Source of the DNA: Prevotella intermedia ATCC 25611 = DSM 20706
Lineage (GTDB): Bacteria > Bacteroidota > Bacteroidia > Bacteroidales > Bacteroidaceae
Assembly: GCF_001953955.1 (NCBI RefSeq)
Contig: NZ_CP019300.1
Span: 1,364,001 to 1,428,000, forward strand
DNA: 64,000 nucleotides
Direction of reading: 5' to 3'
Positions 1 through 8,708 of the stretch are shown here, piece after piece. The translations under genes and the position numbers were made by a program. Position 1 is the first letter of the stretch, and each line of letters opens with the position of its first letter. The notes under the pieces were generated by a model. The model searched no databases, was not told the DNA's origin, and worked only from the letters and a program-made list of their open reading frames with translations.

Positions 1-363
1 ACCTTGATATCTAAGCCCTGTAACAGTATAAATACGATGCGGGACGCGACAAATCCATGCCGCTATCATTGCTAATAAAGATCCCTTTGGGGTATTAGCA
101 TGCACACACCATGGTTTCTCTTGCTTGAAGAAATTTATCAACCATCTCAATGCAATAATATCCTTTGATAAGGAAATAGGACGCTCAATAGGAGCATCTA
201 CAACTCTAACTCCTTCCCGCTCTCTTACTTTTTGTAGGCGTCCGTCATCTTTTGCAACTGCAATAATATCAAAGTATTGATTTAAATACTTTAGTTGTCC
301 TATTAAAAGGTCATCTAAACTTTCGCCAGCAGTGGTCAATCTTATTATTTTTTTCTTATCCAT
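1..363 (-). CDS. Glycosyltransferase family 4, N-terminal part (cut by window edge)
   Basis: The reading frame starts at an ATG at 363 and stays open for 121 codons to base 1. It opens MDKKKIIRLTTAGESLDD and contains HANTPKGSLLAMIAAW and RIYTVTGLRYQG. This layout matches the N-terminal Rossmann domain of GT4 enzymes that add a sugar to a lipid-linked intermediate (PglA/capsular type). The C-terminal nucleotide-sugar-binding domain is outside the window, so donor and acceptor cannot be inferred. It lies 20 nt downstream of the next glycosyltransferase and is probably the continuing end of the same polysaccharide operon. Confidence 0.75.
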   Translation of the reverse strand, partial: MDKKKIIRLTTAGESLDDLLIGQLKYLNQYFDIIAVAKDDGRLQKVREREGVRVVDAPIERPISLSKDIIALRWLINFFKQEKPWCVHANTPKGSLLAMIAAWICRVPHRIYTVTGLRYQG

Positions 364-383
364 AGCTGTATACTTATATCAAT

Positions 384-1496
384 CTATTCAAAGTTTCCAA
401 TTACTTTCTGATAGACTTGATTATAGCCGTTTACCATCTTACTAATATCAAATTCCAATGCTCGATTATAACAGCGGTTGGCAACTTCATCATAATATTC
501 CTCGCTTTCTGCTAATTGTTTAATCTTATTAGCCAAAGCCTTGGCATCTTCATGCGAAAAGAGAATACCATATTCTTTTGTAACCTCTCGTAAGCCATTT
601 ACATCAGAGGCTATAAAAGGTTTATGCGCACTCATACCTTCCACATTACTAAGACTCAAGCCTTCCCAGTGAGAAGACATAACGATAATATCTGCAGCCT
701 TCAAAACATTTGGTATATCTGTTCTTAATCCAAGAAACCGAACCCTATCATCTACACCTAACGACTTAGACAACTGTTGAACCTCTTCCATACGTTCGCC
801 AACTCCAGCAAACCAAACTTCAAATTTATCTTTATCTAATTGGTTTACTGCACGAAGAATAGTATCTTGATCTTTTTGTTCACGAAAGCCAGCCACCATT
901 AGAATAGCCTTACGTGTCTCTTTCTTACTTAATAGATCCTTGCAAGGAAATGCTTGAGAAATTGCATTGACATCAATTCCATTATTGATAGTAGTAATTG
1001 TTTTATATCTATTTGAAGATTGAACAATCCATTCTCCTTTCATATATTCTCTCAACCTTTCTTCTGCAATCTTACTAATGCATATAATATGGTTGTACTT
1101 CCCATACATCCAACTCTCAATAGGACGATACCACTTCCAGTTACGCTTGCGGTTTGACGTATTATGTTCTGTAGATATGAGTTTTGTATGGCGATACAAA
1201 TTCGCAATTGCAACAAATAACTGTGGTGAAGAATTATGTGTATGAACAATATCATATCCTTTCATAATCTTCATCAACTTTAATATATAAAGTGGATTGT
1301 ATACACTATGTCCCAATGCATATATCTTCGTCTGTGGACTTTCAACTTTCAATTTTTGCATTAATGGTGTTTCCGTACCATTAAAGATACATAAATCCAC
1401 TGTATGCCCTAATGCGCAAAATCTTGGAATCAAGTTAACAACCAAGGTTTCTGCACCTCCTATTTCTAATGATGTAATGACTTGAAGGATTTTCAT
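384..1496 (-). CDS. Glycosyltransferase family 4 (GT-B fold)
   Basis: This 370-residue protein has a GT4 architecture. The N-terminus MKILQVITSLEIGGAETLVV is typical of the acceptor domain. The C-terminal domain has VAGFREQKDQDTILRAV and then SHWEGLSLSNVEGMSAHKP, which contains the E-x7-E signature that binds the nucleotide-sugar donor. The length is normal for the family. It should transfer a sugar to a growing polysaccharide repeat unit on the cytoplasmic face of the inner membrane. It lies 20 nt from the downstream glycosyltransferase. It is separated from the upstream one by about 295 nt, most of which is a 186-bp repeat element. The sugar specificity is unknown. Confidence 0.9.
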   Translation of the reverse strand: MKILQVITSLEIGGAETLVVNLIPRFCALGHTVDLCIFNGTETPLMQKLKVESPQTKIYALGHSVYNPLYILKLMKIMKGYDIVHTHNSSPQLFVAIANLYRHTKLISTEHNTSNRKRNWKWYRPIESWMYGKYNHIICISKIAEERLREYMKGEWIVQSSNRYKTITTINNGIDVNAISQAFPCKDLLSKKETRKAILMVAGFREQKDQDTILRAVNQLDKDKFEVWFAGVGERMEEVQQLSKSLGVDDRVRFLGLRTDIPNVLKAADIIVMSSHWEGLSLSNVEGMSAHKPFIASDVNGLREVTKEYGILFSHEDAKALANKIKQLAESEEYYDEVANRCYNRALEFDISKMVNGYNQVYQKVIGNFE

Positions 1497-1577
1497 CTAC
1501 TCATATTAAGTTAAAGAATTTAAGCTTTAAATGTCTCTTCTTGAACAGTTTTAATAATGGAAGAAAGAAGTATATTT

Positions 1578-1763
1578 TGTAAAAAGAATTTTATCAAAAT
1601 ACAATAAATTCATTTTGGCAATACAAAAGCGGCTGTTTTGCGATACAAAACCTACGCTTTTACCGTGTAAAACAGCCGCTTTTAGGATGCGAAACAATAG
1701 GTTTTACAATATCTTGATAAACAACAAGTTAAGCAACAGCTACGCTTGTGAAAAAGATTTACA
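1578..1763 (-). repeat. 186-bp dispersed intergenic repeat, copy 1
   Basis: The element runs between terminal hexamers TGTAAA (1578) and TTTACA (ending 1763) and is exactly 186 bp, like five other copies. Its core holds 17-nt modules such as AAAAGCGGCTGTTTTGC and AAAACCTACGCTTTTAC at a 22-nt period. The half next to 1578 is the most diverged of all copies. It lies between two minus-strand glycosyltransferase genes, so it is probably transcribed within the capsule operon. Orientation is arbitrary: copies 1 and 2 share one, copies 3, 4, 5 and 7 the other. Confidence 0.85.
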
Positions 1764-1791
1764 ACTATCAAGCCTTTTTCCCATCTATAGT

Positions 1792-2676
1792 TTACTTCTT
1801 TTTAATTCTTATTCGATCTTTTATATGAAAAGCCCAACCTATTGGTAATAGTCCTAGCCACAAAAGATTTATTCTTTTTCTTATTTTCGATTTATCTTCA
1901 ATGCAAAAATAGAATCTCCAATAATTTATAGCTGCTTTTATTTTACTTTTAATTGGAATATGTAAATCTAACATTTCACCATAACATATCGTCGTTGCAA
2001 TTGGGCTCTTCATTCTGATTTCAATAATCTTAGATGTAAGTCCACCTTCTTGATATTCTACTTGATAAATCGGTTGATTGATATATCGTAATTTATATTT
2101 TTGTGCTATTCTATTCCAAACTAAAACTTCTGGCACAAAATGCTCATTGACAATCTCAGGGAATGGAAATTCCTTTAATACATTTGTATAGAAAACTTCT
2201 TTTAAATCGCCTGTAACGTGATGATAATTTCGTATTTCAATGGAATTACTATCTATAAAATTCTTCTTTAAACCTGTCCCAATTATCTTCCCATTAGCAT
2301 AACAATCCAAACCACAAATACCTCCAAAATCTTTGTTTTCTTTTATTTTAGAATACTGTTGATATACTATTTCTAAAGAATTAGGCAGCAGGACATCATC
2401 GCTGTCTGCTATAAAAAAGAATTCTCCTTTCGCTTCTTTTACACCTTGGTTTATTGCTGTATGTTTCCCCCCATTCTCTTTATAGAAATATCGAATTGGA
2501 AAAATATTCCTTTGCTCTATTATTATTTTCTCTATAACTTCTTTTGTATTGTCGGTACTCCCGTCATCAACAATAACCCACTCAAAGTCTTTATTAGTTT
2601 GCTCTTGCAGGCTTTTATGCAACCTTGGAAGCAGTTTTGCCCTGTTATAGGTTGGAGTGAATACGGTTATCAGCAT
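1792..2676 (-). CDS. Glycosyltransferase family 2 (GT-A fold)
   Basis: This 294-residue protein begins MLITVFTPTYNRAKLLPRL. It has the GT2 nucleotide-binding motif VIVDDGSTDNTKEV near residue 35-50 and the metal-binding DxD-like stretch FFFIADSDDVLLPN near residue 90-103. The C-terminal part (YQVEYQEGGLTSKI and a basic, hydrophobic end) is typical of capsular GT2 enzymes that sit at the membrane. It probably adds one sugar to the lipid-linked repeat unit. It starts 6 nt after the EpsG-like polymerase gene, so the two are likely co-translated. The sugar donor cannot be told from sequence. Confidence 0.9.
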   Translation of the reverse strand: MLITVFTPTYNRAKLLPRLHKSLQEQTNKDFEWVIVDDGSTDNTKEVIEKIIIEQRNIFPIRYFYKENGGKHTAINQGVKEAKGEFFFIADSDDVLLPNSLEIVYQQYSKIKENKDFGGICGLDCYANGKIIGTGLKKNFIDSNSIEIRNYHHVTGDLKEVFYTNVLKEFPFPEIVNEHFVPEVLVWNRIAQKYKLRYINQPIYQVEYQEGGLTSKIIEIRMKSPIATTICYGEMLDLHIPIKSKIKAAINYWRFYFCIEDKSKIRKRINLLWLGLLPIGWAFHIKDRIRIKKK

Positions 2677-2682
2677 ATAGTA

Positions 2683-3825
2683 TTACTTATAAAATTTATC
2701 TTTGTCGTAATTATAATCGTATTCATATCTTTCAAAAATATAATCATTTTCTCTATGCCCATTAGTGAGAAACGTTTTATACGGATATAATAGAACTCCC
2801 CATGAAGTGAGAATACGCAAGAAAAGAACAAAACTAACAATAGAAAGCTGTAAGCCCATCTTTATTTTTTTTCCATAGCTGGTAGTTGATAACTGTGTCA
2901 GTGAAAATATTAAACCATATACAAAATACCAACTTAAGCGTCCTCCGTTTTCAGACCGAATAAACAATAATAAAACAGCACAAAATGCTAAAGCTATGTT
3001 GTATAAAACTATACTTTGTTTGGTATCTGGTAGATGACAATAAGACCTTATAAGGAAAAAGAGGAAAAATCCGACCTCTAAAATATAGGCTATTCGCGCA
3101 TCTCCTTGAGTTGCATAATCACTATGTGCAACACGAGTTGACACATTATCGAAAAGATTATAGAGGCTACTTGATATTCCTGTCACACCTATAATAAAGC
3201 ATACAGACATTAATAATAATATACGTGCTTTTGAGTATTTCTTATTTGCAATGAAATACATGGGGAAGAAAATAATAGCAGAATTATGGAATGAAAATGC
3301 TGCGACGATAATTGCACAATACTTTAAAAACTTTCTTTCAATGATATATTTAATAGAAAGTCCTATAATAGCAGCAGCAAACATTTGTCGAAGATATGTA
3401 AAGGAAAAATAAAATACTAATGCCATAAACAAGATAGATGCCAAAGGATAATTTTTAGCATACTTTCTAAAACTATGTAAAATAATGGCATACATACAGA
3501 TAGTATAGAGGAAAATAAAAATATATCTGTTGCTTGTTATATGAGCTATTGCCCAATTAAGTCCTATATAGCCAAATTCAGTATTATATGCTTGATAAAT
3601 ACTGGAAGATGTTATTGGAATCCCTATTTTTAACTGGTCTGCTAGATTATCAAACAGGTCGCCATAGATATAGCGGTCGTAGCCACCTAGCATATCTCCC
3701 AATCCAACAAATATAGCTAATGAAATAAAAAAGAATAAAAAGGGTTTGTAAGAAGCCAGTTTATCATTTTTATAATAGAAATATAAGATGACTGGAATAA
3801 AAAAAAGAATGATATATATAATCAT
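2683..3825 (-). CDS. EpsG/Wzy-type polysaccharide polymerase (membrane protein)
   Basis: The 380 residues are mostly hydrophobic helices, roughly ten or more spans, starting MIIYIILFFIPVILYFYY. The loop FVGLGDMLGGYDRYIYGDLF after the second helix, the internal FGYIGLNWAI and the run FTYLRQMFAAAI match the EpsG family, which polymerises exopolysaccharide repeat units in the inner membrane. Within this cluster it is the only candidate polymerase (Wzy role), complementing the Wzx-type flippase at 13252-14784. Family assignment rests on topology and these motifs because Wzy-like proteins are poorly conserved. It is followed 6 nt later by a GT2 gene. The 175 nt upstream hold no visible signal. Confidence 0.82.
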   Translation of the reverse strand: MIIYIILFFIPVILYFYYKNDKLASYKPFLFFFISLAIFVGLGDMLGGYDRYIYGDLFDNLADQLKIGIPITSSSIYQAYNTEFGYIGLNWAIAHITSNRYIFIFLYTICMYAIILHSFRKYAKNYPLASILFMALVFYFSFTYLRQMFAAAIIGLSIKYIIERKFLKYCAIIVAAFSFHNSAIIFFPMYFIANKKYSKARILLLMSVCFIIGVTGISSSLYNLFDNVSTRVAHSDYATQGDARIAYILEVGFFLFFLIRSYCHLPDTKQSIVLYNIALAFCAVLLLFIRSENGGRLSWYFVYGLIFSLTQLSTTSYGKKIKMGLQLSIVSFVLFLRILTSWGVLLYPYKTFLTNGHRENDYIFERYEYDYNYDKDKFYK

Positions 3826-4000
3826 ATTAAATATTATTTAAGTAGCTAAATTAGCAAACTATTTAACTCTATGAAAACAATCCAAATACTCCTTCAAACC
3901 TTTTCTCTGTTATATCTGACTATTTTCAGATTTTCTACTTCCAACTGTAACTACTTTATATTTTAAGGATATTGAATATTATTTAAATGGAGTGGATATA

Positions 4001-4972
4001 TTATCTCTTTATTACGAACATATCCAACATTCTCTTTACAAAGAGAACTATCACTTCGCAATTAACCAACAGAACAAACAAGTTGGCTTTTCTGCTATAT
4101 GTAAATTTTACAGGATAAAGTCCCTGGGCACGATATTTATTTATTGCTCGACGTAAGCTGTTTACGGAATATAGCCTCATCAGGCTATATAAATGACCAA
4201 TAATGCTAAAATTCTCTATAGACAATAAAACTTCTCGTTTCTTTCCATCTTTGGTATCAAGATAGTGTTTCAAGGCTGTATGTATAGTAAAAGAGTCCTG
4301 ATTTAATTTTACGAGGTTCCGATTATCCCTGCGACGAGAAGTTGACGATATATTAAGATTATTGTATGCATAGCCATGTATAGGTTTACAAAGAATGTTA
4401 TTCATATTAACAATAACCTCCAAACAAAAGAGCATATCTTCTATATTTTTAGTACCATTTAAAAAACGAACATTACCAATTGCAGAACGTTTAAAAATTT
4501 TATCCCACAAATATAATCGATGGTGAAGCTTTAGATATCCAACACCATCATAAGATATTGACTGGCAAAAGTTTTCAATTTTATCTTTAGATTTTTCGTT
4601 TTCAACATAGTAGTTAAAGCAAAGCAAATCAATATCGTCAAATGAGTTTAACTCTAAATTTAAGATAAACTCTCTTGCATCAGATTCTATCTTGTCATCA
4701 GCATCAACAAACCAGATCCATTTACCCTTAGCAATATTTAATCCTTTATTTCTTGCAGCAGAGGCTCCGGCATTTTTCTGACTCAACAAGTAGAAATTAG
4801 AATGAGACGTCTCATACTCTTTGCAGATTGAACTACCATCATCGGTACTACCATCATCAACTACTATGACCTCAAACTTATCTTCGGCTAAATTTATTGT
4901 ATAAATGCTATCCAAACATCTTGTAATAAATTTCTGGCAGTTATATAATGGTATTATAAAAGAAAGCAACAT
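4001..4972 (-). CDS. Glycosyltransferase family 2
   Basis: This 323-residue GT2 enzyme begins MLLSFIIPLYNCQKFITRCL. It carries VIVVDDGSTDDGSSICKEY (nucleotide binding, near residue 35-53), QKNAGASAARNKGLNIAKG, and the DxD-like FVDADDKIESDA. The C-terminal half is typical of capsule GT2 proteins, with a hydrophobic tail (LFVLLVNCEVIVLFVKRML) that may anchor it to the membrane. The donor and linkage are unknown. It lies 45 nt downstream of another GT2 gene in the same orientation, with about 175 nt before the polymerase gene. Confidence 0.9.
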   Translation of the reverse strand: MLLSFIIPLYNCQKFITRCLDSIYTINLAEDKFEVIVVDDGSTDDGSSICKEYETSHSNFYLLSQKNAGASAARNKGLNIAKGKWIWFVDADDKIESDAREFILNLELNSFDDIDLLCFNYYVENEKSKDKIENFCQSISYDGVGYLKLHHRLYLWDKIFKRSAIGNVRFLNGTKNIEDMLFCLEVIVNMNNILCKPIHGYAYNNLNISSTSRRRDNRNLVKLNQDSFTIHTALKHYLDTKDGKKREVLLSIENFSIIGHLYSLMRLYSVNSLRRAINKYRAQGLYPVKFTYSRKANLFVLLVNCEVIVLFVKRMLDMFVIKR

Positions 4973-5017
4973 AGTATAATTTGTAAAAGTAGAGAGTTTT
5001 TAATAAACGGAAAATAT

Positions 5018-5965
5018 TTAATTTACAAATCCTAAATGATATTTGATGAAGTTCGAGATTTTCCATAGATAGGCTATTACTCTTACAAAAAAAGAAGATT
5101 TAACATATAATAATAACCATTCAGAAAAAGAGCAATGATAATGATATCGCTCTATATCATTCATAAGCTTCTTCATGTAGGGATGCTTTTTTTTACAGAT
5201 AGTCTTTGGATTACTAATTGCCACTGATACTAAACCATTTATCCTACTATGTAAGATAGAAGGCATATATGTATCTCTCAAAGAAGAAGGAATGGATAGA
5301 GAACGGACAGAGTCAAATATATCTTCATGTTCTATACTACATTCTTTTGTATGTGAAACACTTATTGTATTACGTCGGAAATTATATACCTTTTTAAATA
5401 TAAAGCGAGGAGCACGATCTATTTTAAAAAATAATCGGATATTCATAATCATATCCTCTTCTCCGTCTATTTCTCTAGGAAAATCAAAAATATCATCAGA
5501 CAGTATAGATTTTCTATATAGCTTTGCCCACGGAGTTGGTGGTATTCTTCCTCCAGAGATAAGAAATTGTCTGCATTCCATAAGTGTTAACTGCTCTTTA
5601 TGTTGAGGAATCTCAGGAAATCCTATAACAATATCAGTATTATCTGTAAAACGATACATATTACTTAATGCATCTTGTGGTAAAGAATCATCATTATCGC
5701 AGAAGCAAACCCATGTACCTTTAGCCTCATGAACTCCACGTCTTCGAGTTGCATTTATACCTTCATTTTGTTTATGAATAATACGAATACGTTGATCTCG
5801 TTTTGCATATTCATCGCATATTTTTCCTGATTGGTCTGAGCTTCCATCGTCAAGCAATATCAGCTCAAAATCACAAAAAGTTTGATTAATAATACTATCC
5901 AAACATTCATGAAGGTAGCGTTCTCCATTATATACAGGAACAATAACAGATATTTGTGGATTCAT
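5018..5965 (-). CDS. Glycosyltransferase family 2
   Basis: This 315-residue GT2 protein starts MNPQISVIVPVYNGERYLHE. It contains LILLDDGSSDQSGKICDEYA, KQNEGINATRRRGVHEAKG and the metal-binding CFCDNDDSLPQDALS. The segment GRIPPTPWAKLYRKSIL in the middle is typical of acceptor-side loops in capsular GT2 enzymes. The ATG overlaps the end of the acetyltransferase gene by 4 nt, which indicates translational coupling in the operon. A run of lysines near the middle is encoded by an A-rich tract but the frame is intact. The transferred sugar cannot be inferred. Confidence 0.9.
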   Translation of the reverse strand: MNPQISVIVPVYNGERYLHECLDSIINQTFCDFELILLDDGSSDQSGKICDEYAKRDQRIRIIHKQNEGINATRRRGVHEAKGTWVCFCDNDDSLPQDALSNMYRFTDNTDIVIGFPEIPQHKEQLTLMECRQFLISGGRIPPTPWAKLYRKSILSDDIFDFPREIDGEEDMIMNIRLFFKIDRAPRFIFKKVYNFRRNTISVSHTKECSIEHEDIFDSVRSLSIPSSLRDTYMPSILHSRINGLVSVAISNPKTICKKKHPYMKKLMNDIERYHYHCSFSEWLLLYVKSSFFVRVIAYLWKISNFIKYHLGFVN

Positions 5966-6540
5966 TCTTTACTATATTTATTCCATTTACGATTCCATCT
6001 TTTCCAAATAAGAAGTCCAGATTTCTTATGTGATATGACCTTTGCTGGATTCCCTGCTACTGTACATCCTGCCTTAACATCTTTGACAATGACAGATCCC
6101 GCACCAATAGTTGCACCATCACCAATTTTCACATTTTCTACAATACATACAGAAGGCCCAATATAGACATTATTTCCAATCTGTGCTGCATGCATAAACA
6201 TACTGCCAATAGTAGTATTTTGATAAATATCAACATTGTCACCTATGATTGCAGAAACATTTATAACGATTGGACCATTATGCACAATTCTAAACCCATA
6301 ACCAATCTTAGTGTGTCGTTGTATGGATATATGCATAATAAGTCCTATAATTTGATAAAGTAACCTACCTGCCAATCCTAATAAAATATTATTATAATTA
6401 GAGAGACGTAGCCAAAACAAGAAATGAAAGCCTCCGTCAAGAATGGTTGTAAACCACATTCTAAAGATACCAACATCTTTCTTTTCTGTTATACGATAAT
6501 AGTCACTCCGAATATAATCTAAGCATTCTATGTATTTCAT
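5962..6540 (-). CDS. Serine-acetyltransferase-like hexapeptide O-acetyltransferase
   Basis: This 192-residue protein has a helical N-terminus of about 80 residues. A left-handed beta-helix of hexapeptide repeats follows from about residue 90 (IGYGFRIVHNGPIVINVS, IGDNVDIYQNTTIGS, IGDGATIGAGSVIVKDV) and it closes with AGNPAKVI. This is the CysE/EpsH-like layout, and within a polysaccharide cluster it most likely transfers acetyl from acetyl-CoA to a sugar hydroxyl. A true cysteine-pathway serine acetyltransferase is less likely given its position, overlapping the GT4 gene upstream by 1 nt and the GT2 gene downstream by 4 nt. It is one of two candidate acylating enzymes in the locus. Confidence 0.85.
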   Translation of the reverse strand: MKYIECLDYIRSDYYRITEKKDVGIFRMWFTTILDGGFHFLFWLRLSNYNNILLGLAGRLLYQIIGLIMHISIQRHTKIGYGFRIVHNGPIVINVSAIIGDNVDIYQNTTIGSMFMHAAQIGNNVYIGPSVCIVENVKIGDGATIGAGSVIVKDVKAGCTVAGNPAKVISHKKSGLLIWKRWNRKWNKYSKE

Positions 6541-7643
6541 TATTTTAATAAATCATTTATTAACTGAAGCCATTTGTTCTTAATGGATTCTCTACTGAAT
6601 CTTTGTGAATAGTCTGTAGCTTTCTTTCCCATAGATTCTCGAAGTTCTTTATCCTCTATTAACGTACAAATACGGTGTGAGAGACTATCTATATCCCCAA
6701 CAATATTAATGATGAAACCATTTTCACCATCTACTATAATTTCTTTTGGTCCTTGGGGACAATTAAATGAAATTAATGGTAATCCACAACTTGAGGCTTC
6801 AAGTAAAACTAGTGGGAAACCTTCTGCACGCGAACTCATTATATAAAAAGAGTGGTTACAATATTCTTGTTCTATATGTTTAGTCACCCCGCAAAGACTT
6901 ATATTACCTTTCAAACCATAGTTGTCAATTTTTTCTTGTAACATATCCCTATCTGGTCCATCTCCATAAATATCCAAATGCCAATCTGGATGCTTAGTTG
7001 CCACTATTGCCCACGAATCAACAAGATAATCAAAACCTTTTTGCCAAGATAACCGTCCAACAGCTATAGCTGACTTACTAGAAGTATTCGAAGTAGACAT
7101 TCCTTTTATTGTAATAGGATTATAAATGTAAGTAACATTATTACAGAATTTACTCCATGAATTGTAATCAGCTTTAGATAGCACAACTAATTTGTCGAAT
7201 TTTTTTGCATAATATATTCGACGGAAAGTATGTAAATAATATAAGAGTTTCAACTTTCCCCCATGGTATCTCTCACTTAGAAACATATGGGAAACATCAA
7301 AGGCAAAATGAAACCACATAACCTTTTTACTCTTATCTTTAATTTGGGGCAAGAAAAACATCTCCAAACCAGCTAAAGAAAATACGATATCAAAACTATG
7401 ATTCAAAAGATATTCAGATAGGACCTTCTGATATTGTAGTTTATAATCTTTCAGCCCAATATGTAAATCAACTACTTGAATATTTTCAGACAATTCGTAT
7501 GCATAAGGCTTATTACACTGGTTAGCTATTATTAAAGTTATTAAATGGTGTTCAACTAACAGGTTAGCACAAACGGATAGTATACGTTCCATTCCGCCAC
7601 TATTGTGAAAGGATTCTATACAATATGCTATCTTTCTTCTCAT
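6540..7643 (-). CDS. Glycosyltransferase family 4
   Basis: This 367-residue GT-B enzyme begins MRRKIAYCIESFHNSGGMER, a typical GT4 acceptor-domain start. The donor domain shows AVGRLSWQKGFDYLVDSW and SSRAEGFPLVLLEASSCGLP, containing the E-x7-E signature, then PQGPKEIIVDGENG. The length is normal. It overlaps the pyruvyl transferase gene upstream by 4 nt and the acetyltransferase downstream by 1 nt, so it is embedded in the capsule operon. Donor and acceptor sugars are unknown. Confidence 0.92.
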   Translation of the reverse strand: MRRKIAYCIESFHNSGGMERILSVCANLLVEHHLITLIIANQCNKPYAYELSENIQVVDLHIGLKDYKLQYQKVLSEYLLNHSFDIVFSLAGLEMFFLPQIKDKSKKVMWFHFAFDVSHMFLSERYHGGKLKLLYYLHTFRRIYYAKKFDKLVVLSKADYNSWSKFCNNVTYIYNPITIKGMSTSNTSSKSAIAVGRLSWQKGFDYLVDSWAIVATKHPDWHLDIYGDGPDRDMLQEKIDNYGLKGNISLCGVTKHIEQEYCNHSFYIMSSRAEGFPLVLLEASSCGLPLISFNCPQGPKEIIVDGENGFIINIVGDIDSLSHRICTLIEDKELRESMGKKATDYSQRFSRESIKNKWLQLINDLLK

Positions 7644-8674
7644 TCTGATTGAACAAATTTAAGGCAACGATCTTTCAAATTTGATGCAAGCTTACGCCAA
7701 GACTCTTTATTGGTAAATTTAGTATCTAAAGAAATAGGCAATGTAATTGGAAATAAAGGATGTAAAAAACCATTATCGTTTTCTATTATATTAAACAAGT
7801 CCCTTATTCCATCTAAACGGCAAGAGCTAGTTTCTGATTGTTGCACATTCTCAATATACAAGACAGGAGTTTCAACTCCAAGACAAGGCAGAGCACAATG
7901 AATTCTTGATGTTACAACATATCTTGCTTGAGAATATTCTTTTACTAACCGTTGTGCTTCTGAAAAACGTTCCTCTTCTGTTTTGAAGTTCTTTCTATAC
8001 CGTCTACTCTCTTGGCAGACATACTCCGCATTTAATAATACCTCTTTTGAAAATAACTGAATATACTGTCGATAGAAAGATGTTATTACAAGTCTATGGA
8101 AGAGCCCACGATGCCAGTAGTACTCAAATCTATAAGCTATTGAACTAATCACTTTCCAGTGTTTCAGTAGATAAACAATATTGCTAAGAAAATCTCTAAA
8201 AGAAGAAGGTTCCTTAAAATAAGGATCTACAAAGAAAACCTTATTATTTTTAGTATTAGAATGATACTGATAGCCTAAAGTTAATGTCATACATCCTGAG
8301 AAATATGCATCAATCCCCTTGTCTTTCAACATATTTACTGTATAATAATCCCTACACCCTATAGGTTCGTACCGCTTTAAATATTTTACAGATGCCTTTG
8401 AAAGAAGTTGTTCTTTAAAATTGGAATTAATATGTAATGCTACAAATAATGGAAGAATTTGTTTTGATGGAGGCCAATTTTCAGGATAATGCATATACCA
8501 ACCATTCATTATTACTTTAGATAGTTCTCCTTCATATTTGCTAACAAGTTCTCTGTCTATAAATCCATCTAGATGTGGAAGGAACTGTGCAGAAGCAACT
8601 CCTTGTATATAATCACCTATATTTATAAAATCGGTAGGTAACTTCTTTCCTATAGATAATATTTGATATCTCAT
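7640..8674 (-). CDS. Polysaccharide pyruvyl transferase family protein
   Basis: This 344-residue protein matches the CsaB/WcaK-type polysaccharide pyruvyl transferase superfamily. It has a GT-B-like fold with early KLPTDFINIGDYIQGVASAQ and the characteristic late motif ARYVVTSRIHCALPCLGVETP, which carries the R-x-H found in the active site of this family. Known members transfer pyruvate from phosphoenolpyruvate to make a ketal on a sugar, though many relatives in capsule clusters are uncharacterised and could instead be glycosyltransferases. It overlaps the next gene by 4 nt. It is one of two paralogous members here, the other being at 11016-12089. Confidence 0.8.
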   Translation of the reverse strand: MRYQILSIGKKLPTDFINIGDYIQGVASAQFLPHLDGFIDRELVSKYEGELSKVIMNGWYMHYPENWPPSKQILPLFVALHINSNFKEQLLSKASVKYLKRYEPIGCRDYYTVNMLKDKGIDAYFSGCMTLTLGYQYHSNTKNNKVFFVDPYFKEPSSFRDFLSNIVYLLKHWKVISSIAYRFEYYWHRGLFHRLVITSFYRQYIQLFSKEVLLNAEYVCQESRRYRKNFKTEEERFSEAQRLVKEYSQARYVVTSRIHCALPCLGVETPVLYIENVQQSETSSCRLDGIRDLFNIIENDNGFLHPLFPITLPISLDTKFTNKESWRKLASNLKDRCLKFVQSE

Positions 8675-8708
8675 TCTATCTAAAATTTTCTTTATTCACA
8701 ACTTTATA

